From assembly GCA_902604525.1 (NCBI GenBank), contig CACKYY010000003.1:22125-86124 (forward strand): a DNA stretch of 64,000 bases, in the 5' to 3' direction. Numbering within the stretch: position 1 is the stretch's first letter; the number at the start of each line of letters is the position of its first letter. Source of the DNA: an uncultured Pelagibacteraceae bacterium (GTDB lineage Bacteria > Pseudomonadota > Alphaproteobacteria > Pelagibacterales > Pelagibacteraceae). This document shows, one piece after another, positions 18,949-27,836 of the stretch. A program made the position numbers and the translations under genes. The notes under the pieces were generated by a model, which worked only from the letters and a program-made list of their open reading frames with translations, was not told the origin of the DNA and ran no database searches.

Positions 18949-20876
18949 GATAGACACTCCTCGTATTCTGTTTCTTCAGTTTTGGTTGATTTATTTTTGT
19001 AAACATTAGCCATAATATCTGTTGATTTTGCATCATTGATATTTTCAGCTCTTTGAATTGATTTTGATCTACAGTAATAAAGGCTCTTCAAGCCTTTTTT
19101 CCAAGCATCAAAATGAATTTTATGTAGTTCTTTCTTATGAACGTCAGCAGGTAAGAATAAATTTACTGATTGCGCTTGAGATATAAATGGGGTTCTGTCA
19201 CCACTTAACTCAATGATCCAATTTTGGTTTAATTCAAATGCTGTTTTAAAAACATCTTTTTCTAAATCAGTTAGAAAGTCTAAATGAGATATTGAGCCTT
19301 GATTTGTTGTAATGCTAGACCAAGTTTCATCATCATTTTTGCCGTGACTTTCTAAGATTTCCTCTAAATATCTATTCTTAACGTTAAATGAACCTGATAA
19401 GGTTTTATGGGTATAACTATTAGCAGCAATAGGTTCTACTCCTGGTGATGCTCCACCACAAATGATAGAAATTGAAGCGGTGGGTGCAATTGCAGTTTTG
19501 TTGGAGAATCTCTCTTTATAACCATATTCTGCAGCATCAGGACATGCACCTCTTTCTTCTGCTAAATCTTTAGAAGCTTGATTTACTTTTGCATCTATAT
19601 CTTTAAATATTTTTTTATTCCAAGACTTGGCCATTACAGATTCCAAAGGAATTCTATTTTTTTGTAGAAAAGAATGGAAACCCATTACACCTAATCCAAC
19701 ACTTCGCTCTCTCTCAGCTGAGTACTTTGCATCTTTAAATTGATCTGGAGCTTTATTTATGAAATCAGATAAAACATTATCTAAAAATCTCATAACATCA
19801 TTAATCATGTTTGGATCATCTTTCCACTCATCATATTTTTCTAAATTTAAAGATGACAAGCAACAAACTGCTGTTCTATCTCTACCATCTTTATCTATTC
19901 CTGTTGGTAAAGTAATTTCACTACATAGATTAGAAGTTTTAACAGTTAGATTTGCTAACTTATGATGTTGTGGAATTTGTCTGTTAACGGTATCGATATA
20001 AATTATATATGGTTCACCAGTTTCAATTCTTGCCGTTAACAATCTTATCCATAAATTTCTTGCAGAAATGGTTTGTTGGACTGTTCCATCTGCGGGACTT
20101 TTTAATGCCCATTGTTCATCGATTTCAACTGCTCTCATGAATGCATCTGAAATTAAAACGCCATGATGTAAATTTAGTGCTTTTCTGTTTGGGTCACCGC
20201 CTGTTGGTCTTCTCATTTCAATAAACTCTTCTATTTCTGGATGATCAATTGGAAGATAACATGCTGCGGAACCTCTTCTTAAAGAGCCTTGACTAATTGC
20301 CATAGTCAACGAGTCCATAACTTTAATAAAAGGAATTATTCCAGATGTCTTTCCAACTTTACCAATTTTTTCACCAATTGATCTTAAGTTGCCCCAATAA
20401 CTTCCTATGCCACCACCTTTAGCTGCAAGCCAAACATTTTCACTCCATAAATCTAAAATACCACCTAAACTATCTGATGCTTCGTTTAAAAAACAAGAAA
20501 TCGGCAATCCTCTTTTGGTACCACCATTTGATAAAACAGGTGTTGCAGGCATAAACCAAAGATTACTTATATAGTTATAAATTCTTTGAGCATGAAGGTT
20601 GTCATCAGCATATGAACTTGCAACTCTAGCAAATAAATCTTGAAAAGATTCGTTGTGACCAAGATACCTATCTTTTAAAGTCGCTTTACCAAAGTCAGTT
20701 AAATTTGTGTCTTTTGAACGATCAATCTTAATAATAATACCCTTGTCATTTTGAAATAGTTCTGTTTCGTTGTTTAATGAGAAAAGATCAGGTCTTTTAT
20801 CTTTTGAAACTTCATTAACTTGAGGGCTATATTCAGAGACAGCTTTCTTTAGGGCCTGCGATAAAATTTTGTTCAT
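18939..20876 (-). CDS. nrdA: Ribonucleotide reductase class I alpha subunit, no N-terminal ATP-cone seen
   Basis: 645 residues from the ATG at 20876; the longer reading frame adds 12 residues with no support. Catalytic-site features: FMPATPVLSNGGTKRGLPISC (first active-site Cys), SNLCSEITLP with the N-x-C-x-E catalytic triad, CCLSSLNL (second Cys), and a C-terminal ECLSCQ redox pair that accepts electrons from thioredoxin or glutaredoxin. It is about 100 residues shorter than E. coli NrdA, and I see no ATP-cone at the N-terminus. That would remove dATP overall-activity inhibition. The promoter region carries two NrdR-like boxes and a LexA-like site. Confidence 0.95.
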   Translation of the reverse strand: MNKILSQALKKAVSEYSPQVNEVSKDKRPDLFSLNNETELFQNDKGIIIKIDRSKDTNLTDFGKATLKDRYLGHNESFQDLFARVASSYADDNLHAQRIYNYISNLWFMPATPVLSNGGTKRGLPISCFLNEASDSLGGILDLWSENVWLAAKGGGIGSYWGNLRSIGEKIGKVGKTSGIIPFIKVMDSLTMAISQGSLRRGSAACYLPIDHPEIEEFIEMRRPTGGDPNRKALNLHHGVLISDAFMRAVEIDEQWALKSPADGTVQQTISARNLWIRLLTARIETGEPYIIYIDTVNRQIPQHHKLANLTVKTSNLCSEITLPTGIDKDGRDRTAVCCLSSLNLEKYDEWKDDPNMINDVMRFLDNVLSDFINKAPDQFKDAKYSAERERSVGLGVMGFHSFLQKNRIPLESVMAKSWNKKIFKDIDAKVNQASKDLAEERGACPDAAEYGYKERFSNKTAIAPTASISIICGGASPGVEPIAANSYTHKTLSGSFNVKNRYLEEILESHGKNDDETWSSITTNQGSISHLDFLTDLEKDVFKTAFELNQNWIIELSGDRTPFISQAQSVNLFLPADVHKKELHKIHFDAWKKGLKSLYYCRSKSIQRAENINDAKSTDIMANVYKNKSTKTEETEYEECLSCQ

Positions 20877-20912
20877 AACTATTATTATATTTAGTTTATT
20901 TAACGAAAACAA

Positions 20913-20953
20913 CTACATGTTGTAGGCGTTTTGACTTAATATACTATATAATC
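20913..20953 (-). promoter_or_regulatory. Tandem NrdR-like boxes upstream of nrdAB
   Basis: Box 1 (20913-20922, CTACATGTTG) fits the conserved core CWANATNTWG of NrdR boxes at every fixed position. Box 2 (20944-20953, CTATATAATC) fits eight of ten core positions. Their centres are 31 bp apart, about three helical turns, which is the known spacing of paired NrdR boxes. They lie 37-77 bp before the nrdA start. NrdR itself is not in the window. No search was run. Confidence 0.6.
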
Positions 20954-20965
20954 ATTAAATCAATA

Positions 20966-20980
20966 GAACATTTATAGAAC
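20966..20980. promoter_or_regulatory. LexA-like direct repeat (GTTC-N7-GTTC)
   Basis: GAAC at 20966-20969 and 20977-20980 with 7 bp between; on the minus strand this reads GTTC-N7-GTTC, the known alphaproteobacterial LexA box. It lies 90-104 bp before nrdA and 76-90 bp before the divergent phosphohexomutase. Base composition predicts about one chance match per 64 kb, but very few in so short a promoter region. Confidence 0.4.
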
Positions 20981-21055
20981 ATGATAAATTATATATCAAT
21001 AAAAAAAATTAAAAAATTAGAGTTAATTAACATAAAAGAGATAAAAAATTAACAA

Positions 21056-22510
21056 ATGACACAAAATATTAAAATTGATCCATATGGTTTTAGAGAATAT
21101 GACGCCCGATGGTTGTATGAAAAAGACATAAATATAGCTGGAATAGAGAATCTTGGAAAAGGTTTGGGTACACAAATAATCAGTCATACTAAAAAAAATA
21201 GTCCAACAGTTATAGTTGGACATGACTATCGTTCTTATAGCGAAGAGATAAAAGTAGCTCTAAAAAAAGGATTGCTATCAACAGGCTGTAATGTTGAAGA
21301 TGTTGGATTGTCGTTGTCTCCAATGGTTTACTTTGCACAATTTAATTTGAATTCTGATGCTGTTGCAATGGTTACTGCAAGTCATAATGAAAATGGATGG
21401 ACTGGAGTGAAGATGGGTATCAAAAGAGGATTAACTCACGCACCAGACGAAATGAAGGAATTAAAAGAAATAACATTAAATGAAAAATTTAAATCAGGCC
21501 AAGGAAATGAAAAACAAATTGAAAACTTTCAGCAAGTTTATAAAGATGATTTAATCAAAAATAATAAAATTGATAAAAAAATAAAAGCAGTTGTTGCATG
21601 TGGTAATGGAACTGCAGGTATATTTGCTCCAGATATTTTAAGAGGCATAGGATGTGAGGTAATCGAACTAGATTGTAATCTAGACTGGACATTTCCCAAG
21701 TATAATCCTAATCCTGAGGATTTAGAGATGCTTCATGAGATAGCAAAATCTGTAAAAGAAAATAAGGCCGATATAGGTTTTGGTTTTGATGGAGATGGTG
21801 ACAGAGTTGGTGTGATTGACAATAAAGGTAATGAAATTTTCTCAGATAAAATTGGTTTATTAATTGCTAGAAATTTATCTACTAAACATCAAAATTCAAA
21901 GTTTATAGTAGATGTTAAATCTACAGGTTTGTACTCAAAAGATAAGGTATTAGCAGAAAATAACTGTGATACCATTTATTGGAAAACAGGTCATTCACAT
22001 ATTAAAAGAAAAGTTAATACAGAAAAAGCTTTAGCAGGCTTTGAAAAAAGTGGACACTTCTTTTTTAATCAGCCATTAGGTTATGGATATGATGATGGTA
22101 TTAACTCTGCAATCCAGGTCTGTCATTTACTAAATAATCAAAATAAAAAAATGAGTGAAATTATTGAGGATTTACCTAACACTTATCAATCGCCCACTAT
22201 GGCTCCTTTTTGTAAAGATGAAGAAAAATATCAAGTAGTTGAAGAATTAGTGAAACAAGTCGAGAAAATTAAAAATAATAAAATAAAAGTTGATAATCAA
22301 ATCATAACAGAGGTTTTAACAGTTAATGGAATTAGATTTTCTTTTGAGGATGGTTCGTGGGGTTTGATCAGGGCATCATCAAATAAACCATCTTTAGTTG
22401 TTGTTACTGAAAGCCCTACATCAGATAAAAGAAAGAAAGAAATCTTCAATTTTATAGATGATTTGCTGCAAAAAACTGGAAAAATTGGTGATTATGACCA
22501 AAAAATCTAG
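21056..22510 (+). CDS. Phosphomannomutase/phosphoglucomutase
   Basis: 484-residue alpha-D-phosphohexomutase, interconverting 1- and 6-phosphates of mannose or glucose for surface polysaccharide and nucleotide-sugar supply. The catalytic phosphoserine loop TASHNENGW, the metal loop GFGFDGDGDRVGV, and the sugar-binding loop LAGFEKSGHFFF are clear, along with a C-terminal RASSNKPSLVVVTES phosphate site. N-terminal FREYDARW fits the AlgC/ManB type. Divergent from nrdA, and followed by a strong terminator, so it is a single-gene unit. Sugar preference cannot be read. Confidence 0.88.
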   Translation: MTQNIKIDPYGFREYDARWLYEKDINIAGIENLGKGLGTQIISHTKKNSPTVIVGHDYRSYSEEIKVALKKGLLSTGCNVEDVGLSLSPMVYFAQFNLNSDAVAMVTASHNENGWTGVKMGIKRGLTHAPDEMKELKEITLNEKFKSGQGNEKQIENFQQVYKDDLIKNNKIDKKIKAVVACGNGTAGIFAPDILRGIGCEVIELDCNLDWTFPKYNPNPEDLEMLHEIAKSVKENKADIGFGFDGDGDRVGVIDNKGNEIFSDKIGLLIARNLSTKHQNSKFIVDVKSTGLYSKDKVLAENNCDTIYWKTGHSHIKRKVNTEKALAGFEKSGHFFFNQPLGYGYDDGINSAIQVCHLLNNQNKKMSEIIEDLPNTYQSPTMAPFCKDEEKYQVVEELVKQVEKIKNNKIKVDNQIITEVLTVNGIRFSFEDGSWGLIRASSNKPSLVVVTESPTSDKRKKEIFNFIDDLLQKTGKIGDYDQKI

Positions 22511-22582
22511 AGGTTAATAAACATTATTTTCAACTATTAAGTGTTCATAAAATTTTAAAGAATCATTTAATTTTAAAGATGT

Positions 22583-22620
22583 GAGGTGATGGAGGGAGAC
22601 TGAAATCACCTCTTTTTTTT
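22583..22620 (+). terminator. Intrinsic terminator after the phosphohexomutase
   Basis: A perfect 8-bp GC-containing stem (22583-22590, GAGGTGAT, with 22605-22612, ATCACCTC) with a 14-nt purine-rich loop is followed by 8 T. It lies 72 bp past the stop codon and 42 bp before the DUF2061 gene. The loop contains a Shine-Dalgarno-like GGAGGGAG. Confidence 0.85.
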
Positions 22621-22661
22621 TGTAAGATTTATAAAATCTAATTTTCCTATATATCTAAGCA

Positions 22662-22862
22662 ATGGCAGATAAAAAAATAAGATCAGTTGCAAAAACTTTT
22701 TCTTGGAGACTTTTTATTTTTATTTATTGGGTATTATTTGGCTATATTTATACTGGTACTTTTGTAGGAGCTGGAATATTGGGAGTTGGATCAATTATTC
22801 CACTTTTTTTCTATTACTTCCACGAAAGAATTTGGAATAAAGTTAAATGGGGAACCAATTAA
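22662..22862 (+). CDS. DUF2061 small membrane protein
   Basis: 66 residues resembling DUF2061: RSVAKTFSWRLFIFIYW near the start, a glycine-rich second hydrophobic segment (GTFVGAGILGVGSIIP) and the C-terminal YYFHERIWNKVKWG signature. Two membrane helices are likely. The family's function is unknown. It stands alone between a terminator and the convergent malonyl-CoA decarboxylase gene, with which it shares a 4-bp TTAA stop overlap. Confidence 0.8.
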   Translation: MADKKIRSVAKTFSWRLFIFIYWVLFGYIYTGTFVGAGILGVGSIIPLFFYYFHERIWNKVKWGTN

Positions 22863-24172
22863 ATAAACTTTTTGAGTTTATCTGAGATTATGACTTTTTT
22901 ATTATTGATGTAATCTTCATGATTTCTTTCAATGTTTTTAAGTTCATATAGATAGTTTACCATAACACCAAATGATCTATTAAAACCAACTTCAGATACA
23001 TTTGCGTTTATATTTATATCCTCAATTGTAGCTCCATTGCCTAAGTGAAATCTAGTTACATCGTTAATCGGTAATTGTTTATGATTTTTTTCATTTATTA
23101 AATAATGAGCTACTAATTTTAAAATAGCATCTTTATTTGAAACTATTCTAGTATCTCCAACTTTTAAATCTGAAGACTTTAAAAAAGAAATATTTTCTAA
23201 AGGTATATTGCCTAAAATATTTTTAATTTTGTTATCCTCTAAATATGAAAACCAATCTCTAAATCCTGGAATAGGTGACAAAGTTCCAAATTTTTTAATA
23301 TTAGGTAATTCTTCTTGAATTTCATAAACAACTCTTTTTATTAAAAAGTTACCCAAAGTCACTCTCGATAAACCATCTTGACAATTACTAATTGAATAAA
23401 AAGTTGCAGTATCAAGATTTTTCCCTGCAACTGTATTCGGTTTTGTTATTTCTTGAATAGATTTACTTAAACCATTAGTAAGTGCTACTTCAACAAATAT
23501 TATTGGTTCGTCCTCTAGTGCTGGATGAAAGTAAGAAAAAAATCTTCTATCTTGACCTAGTCTTCTTTTGAGTTCATCCATGTCTTTAATTTCATGAACT
23601 CTTTCATATTTCATAATTTTTTCTAAAACAGCTGCTTTAGTATCCCAAGTAATTTTAGCCAATCTTAAAAATCCAGGATTAAACCAAGATTTAAATAATT
23701 CTCGTAAATCGTCATCTAAAGGTTTCAATTCTGGATTCTCTTGCAATACTTTTAATAAATCTTCTCTTAATGAAACTATTGTAGAAATACCATTGGGAGC
23801 CATATTCATCCTTCTAAACAATTCTCTTCTCTTTCCTTCAGATACAATAAATAGTTTAAATAAATTTTTGTCATTCTGAGTTTTTTGATAAGTTTCTATA
23901 GCTTCTGAAACTTTGGTATGACTAGGTTTAAATTTCTCATTAATTTTCTTGAAAAAAGCTAATTTATTCTCGGGTGTAAGGCTTTGATAAAGATCTGTCA
24001 CATCCCTTGCAACAGTAATACCAAAAGCTGCACCTTTGTTAGAAATTAAGTCATCACATAATGACAATATTGTTTCTAAATCGTTTTTTTTGAGCTCTTT
24101 TTTTTTGAATAGTTTTTGACCTACATCAGCAATGGATGAAATGATATCTTTTAAGTTAAAAATATTTTTCAT
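22859..24172 (-). CDS. Malonyl-CoA decarboxylase
   Basis: 437 residues matching the malonyl-CoA decarboxylase family, which converts malonyl-CoA to acetyl-CoA and CO2. An N-terminal helical domain (about residues 1-170) precedes the GNAT-like catalytic domain. Family segments seen: RRFFSYFHPALEDEPIIFVEVALT, ATFYSISNCQDGLSRVTLGNFLIKRV in part, FGTLSPIPGFRDW, and near the C-terminus VTRFHLGNGA with the conserved His. It ends the leftward unit dctPQM-dusA-tauE-mcd, 2 bp from the tauE-like gene. That context suggests breakdown of an imported malonate-type acid. Confidence 0.88.
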   Translation of the reverse strand: MKNIFNLKDIISSIADVGQKLFKKKELKKNDLETILSLCDDLISNKGAAFGITVARDVTDLYQSLTPENKLAFFKKINEKFKPSHTKVSEAIETYQKTQNDKNLFKLFIVSEGKRRELFRRMNMAPNGISTIVSLREDLLKVLQENPELKPLDDDLRELFKSWFNPGFLRLAKITWDTKAAVLEKIMKYERVHEIKDMDELKRRLGQDRRFFSYFHPALEDEPIIFVEVALTNGLSKSIQEITKPNTVAGKNLDTATFYSISNCQDGLSRVTLGNFLIKRVVYEIQEELPNIKKFGTLSPIPGFRDWFSYLEDNKIKNILGNIPLENISFLKSSDLKVGDTRIVSNKDAILKLVAHYLINEKNHKQLPINDVTRFHLGNGATIEDININANVSEVGFNRSFGVMVNYLYELKNIERNHEDYINNKKVIISDKLKKFI

Positions 24173-24174
24173 AT

Positions 24175-25011
24175 CTAATTTATACTTAAATATTCATAAA
24201 AAGATCTTATAGAAACAATTATTAAAAATGAGCCAAAAATTTTACTCAATAAACCCTTGTTAATTTTATATACTGCTTTAGCACCTATGCGCGCCATTAA
24301 CATCGTCACAGGCACAAATACAATAAAACCTAATAGATTTATGTATCCCAGACTAAAAGGTGTATTAATGTTATTAATTATTTTACCACTAATTATCATT
24401 GTGGTGGTTCCAGTAACAGCAATCAAAAAACCAACTGCTGCTGCAGTTCCAATAGATTTTCTAATGTCGTAACCAAAAGTTCTCATAAAAGGAACCATTA
24501 ATGATCCACCACCTATTCCAAGTGGTACAGAAATAAACCCAATGATAATTCCAGAGATATTTTTAATTAAATCTGAAATTTTCTTTGGATTTTCAACAAG
24601 CTTCTCTCTTAAAAAAATAAAAAATATTCCGACTAAAAAAGCAAAAATTGAAAAAAATAAAACTAATGCTGGTGTCTTTAAATTAACTGCTAAAAAAGTT
24701 CCAGCTATTACCCCAAATAAAATAAATATACCAAATGATTTAACCATCTTAAAATCTACAGCATCATGTTCCATATGTGTCTTTGTTGAGATTATTGAGG
24801 TTGGGACAATGATTGCTAATGAGGTTCCAACTGAAAGATGCATTCTAGTGACAATATCAAAATCTAAAACCGAAAAAGCGTAATACAACGCTGGAACCAT
24901 TATTATTCCTCCACCAACACCTAGTAAGCCTGCCATAAAACCAGCAACTGCTGCAGCGATAGCTAACACAACTAATAAATTAATAATTTCATTAATATTT
25001 GAGATATCCAT
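24175..25011 (-). CDS. TauE/SafE (TSUP) family anion exporter
   Basis: 278-residue membrane protein with about 8 helices and the two internal repeats typical of the family. Each repeat carries a glycine-rich signature: AGFMAGLLGVGGGIIMVPALYY at residues about 23-44, and VPLGIGGGSLMVPFM in the second half. Members export sulfite, sulfoacetate or other small anions. It may release sulfite from taurine metabolism encoded 32 kb away, or an anion linked to the adjacent TRAP/malonyl-CoA genes; the context does not decide. It overlaps dusA by one base and precedes the decarboxylase by 2 bp. Confidence 0.85.
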   Translation of the reverse strand: MDISNINEIINLLVVLAIAAAVAGFMAGLLGVGGGIIMVPALYYAFSVLDFDIVTRMHLSVGTSLAIIVPTSIISTKTHMEHDAVDFKMVKSFGIFILFGVIAGTFLAVNLKTPALVLFFSIFAFLVGIFFIFLREKLVENPKKISDLIKNISGIIIGFISVPLGIGGGSLMVPFMRTFGYDIRKSIGTAAAVGFLIAVTGTTTMIISGKIINNINTPFSLGYINLLGFIVFVPVTMLMARIGAKAVYKINKGLLSKIFGSFLIIVSIRSFYEYLSIN

Positions 25012-26015
25012 TATGTATTTGCCTGATTGGCTTTTTCATTATTTTGAACAATTGTCATAATATGTTTTGTTTTTTGGAAATCAGATTCACGAGCCATTAA
25101 ATTGTCACTTAAATATCTTTTCCATTCCTTTGATCCTATTTGGCCATGATACAAACCTACAGTATGTCTCATAATATGATTAACTTTTGTTCCTAATTTA
25201 ACTTCTTTTTTTACATACTCTAGAAGCTGCTCAGCTACTTGCTCTCTATTAGGAATAATTTTTGTGTTAAATATTTCTTTTTCAATTTCTACTAATGAAT
25301 ATGGGTTTTGATATATAGATCTTCCAATCATTACTCCATCGCAAATATTTAGATGTTTATTTATTTCATGTATTTTAGAAATACCTCCATTAATAATTAT
25401 TTCTAAATCTGGATTTTGTTTTTTAACTTCATAAACCATGTTGTAATTGAGTTTCGGAATATTTAGATTTTGCTTTGGCGAAAGACCAGTTAGCATTGCT
25501 TTTCTTGCATGCAAAATAAATGTTTTTGCACCTGCGTCTCTCATTTCGTGAATAAAACTATTTAGATATTCAAAACTTTCTACATCATCAAATCCAATTC
25601 TAGTTTTTGCTGTAACTGGAATATTGCATGATTTAACCATTGCATTTATACATTCGGCAACTAGATCTGGCTCTTTCATTAAACATGCACCAAACATATT
25701 TTTTTGAACCTTTTTACTAGGACAACCTAAATTAATATTAATTTCATCATAGCCCATATCCTCTGCGATCTTCGCGACTTCAGCTAGCTCCTCTTTATTT
25801 GATCCACCAACCTGTAATGCTAGTGGCTTTTCCTCAGGACTATAAGATAAAATTTTTTTTCTATCCCCATGTATTGCAGATTTTGTAGCAACCATTTCAG
25901 TATAAAGCATTACGTTTTTACTCATCAATCTTAAGAAAAAACGATCATGTCTATCTGTACAATCCATCATTGGGGCAACAGAAACTTTTCTATTAATTGT
26001 ATTCTTAGTATCCAA
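25011..26015 (-). CDS. dusA: tRNA-dihydrouridine(20/20a) synthase DusA
   Basis: 334-residue flavoenzyme that reduces uridine 20 and 20a in tRNA D-loops. Seen: VAPMMDCTDRHDRFF near the N-terminus (FMN site and DusA-type start), EININLGCPSKKVQKNMFGACLM with the catalytic Cys, VTAKTRIGFDD, FILHARKA, INGGI and GVMIGRSIYQNP. This is the DusA subclass. The start is a TTG inside the end of dctM (11 bp overlap), as no ATG fits. It is an unexpected housekeeping gene inside a transporter operon. Confidence 0.92.
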   Translation of the reverse strand: MDTKNTINRKVSVAPMMDCTDRHDRFFLRLMSKNVMLYTEMVATKSAIHGDRKKILSYSPEEKPLALQVGGSNKEELAEVAKIAEDMGYDEININLGCPSKKVQKNMFGACLMKEPDLVAECINAMVKSCNIPVTAKTRIGFDDVESFEYLNSFIHEMRDAGAKTFILHARKAMLTGLSPKQNLNIPKLNYNMVYEVKKQNPDLEIIINGGISKIHEINKHLNICDGVMIGRSIYQNPYSLVEIEKEIFNTKIIPNREQVAEQLLEYVKKEVKLGTKVNHIMRHTVGLYHGQIGSKEWKRYLSDNLMARESDFQKTKHIMTIVQNNEKANQANT

Positions 26016-27336
26016 GAGGTTTACCCATTATTTTGTCAGGAAGCCATGTAACTATTTCAGGAAAGATACATAAAATTAAAATTGCTAATGCCATTATAAT
26101 CATAAATGGTATAGAGCCTTTTAAAATTTCTGACAAACTCACATCTGGGGTAATGCCTTTTATTATATAAAGATTTAATCCAACAGGTGGAGTTATTAAT
26201 CCTATCTCCATATTAATAGTAAATACAATTGCAAACCAATATGGATCAAAACCTAATGTAGTAATTACTGGTAATAATATAGCAGATGTCATAACGATAA
26301 CCGCAACAGGAGGTAAAAAGAAACCAGCTATTAAAAGAAATATATTTATTAAAAGAAATACAACCCATTTATTAGAACTTAACTCTACCATGCTCTGAGC
26401 TAAAGACTGAGTTACATAAAGTTGCGAAAGTGTAAAAGCAAAAAGATAAGAAGCTGCAATGATAAACATTATCATTACACTTTCTTTCATTGAGACTTTA
26501 ACAATATTCCATATTTTTTTTGGTTGATAAATTTTATAAACTATAGCGATTAATACAAAAACTAAGAATGCTCCAACTCCAGATGCCTCTGATGGAGTTG
26601 CTACACCACCATATAACACATACAAGACACCTGCTATAATTGCTAAGAATGGAAGAACTCTTGGTAGCACTTCAAGTTTTTCTCTTAAAGTAGGAGGTGT
26701 TCTATTCCTTAAAGCTTTTGCAGCATCTTTATCAATAAAGTAACTATGAATAAGAGCCCAAATTGCAAACATACCTGCCAACATAAAACCAGGTACCAGT
26801 CCACATAAAAATAATCTACCAATCGATGTACCGGTTGCGATTCCATAAACTATTAAAACTATACTTGGAGGAATTAAAACTCCTAATGTCCCTCCTGCTG
26901 CTATAGTACCTGTAGCAATTTGGTCAGAGTAACCTCTTTTTCTCATCTCAGGTATCCCCATTGTTCCAATCGCTGCACATGTAGCTGGGCTAGATCCACT
27001 TAAAGCTGCAAAAATTGAACAAGCGCCAATATTAGAAATAACTAAACCACCTGGTAACCTCCACAACCATCTGTCTAAACCGGTATATAAATCTTTTCCT
27101 GCAGGAGAATTAGCTACTGCCATACCCATTAAAATAAACATTGGTATCGAAAGTAAGACAAACGAATTTAGTCCTGCATAAAACGTTTCTGCAAAAACGT
27201 CTAGCATTTGAAAACCTTCAAATGATACTAAGAGAACTATTGATACAAAGCTTAAACCAAATGCAATTGGAATTCCTGAAAAAAGGACTATTAAAGTAAA
27301 AACTGCAACAATTATAGCTATTATTAATGGGTCCAT
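26005..27336 (-). CDS. dctM: TRAP transporter large permease (DctM)
   Basis: 443-residue, about 12-helix DctM subunit, the ion-coupled transport channel of a TRAP importer. Family marks: FSGIPIAFGLSFVSI at the start, LLSIPMFILMGMAVANS, GGLVISNIGACSIFAALSGSSPATCAAIGTMGIPEM in part, GTIAAGGTLGVLIPPSIVLIVYG, and NMEIGLITPPVGLNL near the C-terminus. It follows dctQ by 4 bp. Substrate is set by DctP. Inner membrane. Confidence 0.95.
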   Translation of the reverse strand: MDPLIIAIIVAVFTLIVLFSGIPIAFGLSFVSIVLLVSFEGFQMLDVFAETFYAGLNSFVLLSIPMFILMGMAVANSPAGKDLYTGLDRWLWRLPGGLVISNIGACSIFAALSGSSPATCAAIGTMGIPEMRKRGYSDQIATGTIAAGGTLGVLIPPSIVLIVYGIATGTSIGRLFLCGLVPGFMLAGMFAIWALIHSYFIDKDAAKALRNRTPPTLREKLEVLPRVLPFLAIIAGVLYVLYGGVATPSEASGVGAFLVFVLIAIVYKIYQPKKIWNIVKVSMKESVMIMFIIAASYLFAFTLSQLYVTQSLAQSMVELSSNKWVVFLLINIFLLIAGFFLPPVAVIVMTSAILLPVITTLGFDPYWFAIVFTINMEIGLITPPVGLNLYIIKGITPDVSLSEILKGSIPFMIIMALAILILCIFPEIVTWLPDKIMGKPLGY

Positions 27337-27340
27337 TATT

Positions 27341-27829
27341 TTAATCTGCCTCGTCGTTTAACTTAATAATTTCTGCTATGTATTGAAGTATCATTAAAAT
27401 AGCTCCAATCATCATTGAGGAATAAGGTATCCATAATGGAGGATCCCAAACTGTGCCAGTTGAGTAATTTTTAGTAAAAGCTTCTTCAACCATAATGAAA
27501 CCAAAATAAAATAGAATTAAAAAAAATAATAAACTTAATAACGATGTAAAAATTTTTAATCTTAGAACATTTTTTGGGGACAAAAAGTCATATATCCACT
27601 CCATACTAACATGTGCTTTTTCACTTAAAACATAAGCGCTACCAATGAAAGTAGATGCAACTAACAACATTGTTACTAATTCAGTTTGCCATGTTATTGC
27701 TCTTTGAAAAAAATACCTTTCGAATACTAATTCGACAATTACAAGAATTGACAAAAGTAAAGCAAGAACTGCAAATGCTCCACAAGCTTTAGCTGTAAAA
27801 TCGCAAAATTTTAAATATTTATTTTTCAT
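27341..27829 (-). CDS. dctQ: TRAP transporter small permease (DctQ)
   Basis: 162 residues with four membrane helices and the DctQ pattern: a long first helix, a W-Q-T-E-L segment (ITWQTELVTMLLVASTFIGSAYVL in part), AHVSMEWIYDFLSP, and a last helix near residue 140. It forms the membrane complex with DctM. Its start codon lies 7 bp after a strong hairpin that separates it from dctP. The only plausible Shine-Dalgarno site (AGGGG) is inside the 3' arm of that hairpin. Confidence 0.9.
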   Translation of the reverse strand: MKNKYLKFCDFTAKACGAFAVLALLLSILVIVELVFERYFFQRAITWQTELVTMLLVASTFIGSAYVLSEKAHVSMEWIYDFLSPKNVLRLKIFTSLLSLLFFLILFYFGFIMVEEAFTKNYSTGTVWDPPLWIPYSSMMIGAILMILQYIAEIIKLNDEAD

Positions 27830-27836
27830 AAAAAAA

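Noticed and set aside
20881..20912. Upstream extension of nrdA by 12 residues (start at 20912)
   Set aside because: The extra residues are hydrophobic and unlike the family start, and they run into the first NrdR-like box; ATG 20876 is better.
24257..24883. Two plus-strand frames opposite the TauE-like gene
   Set aside because: Shadow frames of a membrane-protein gene; no homology seen.
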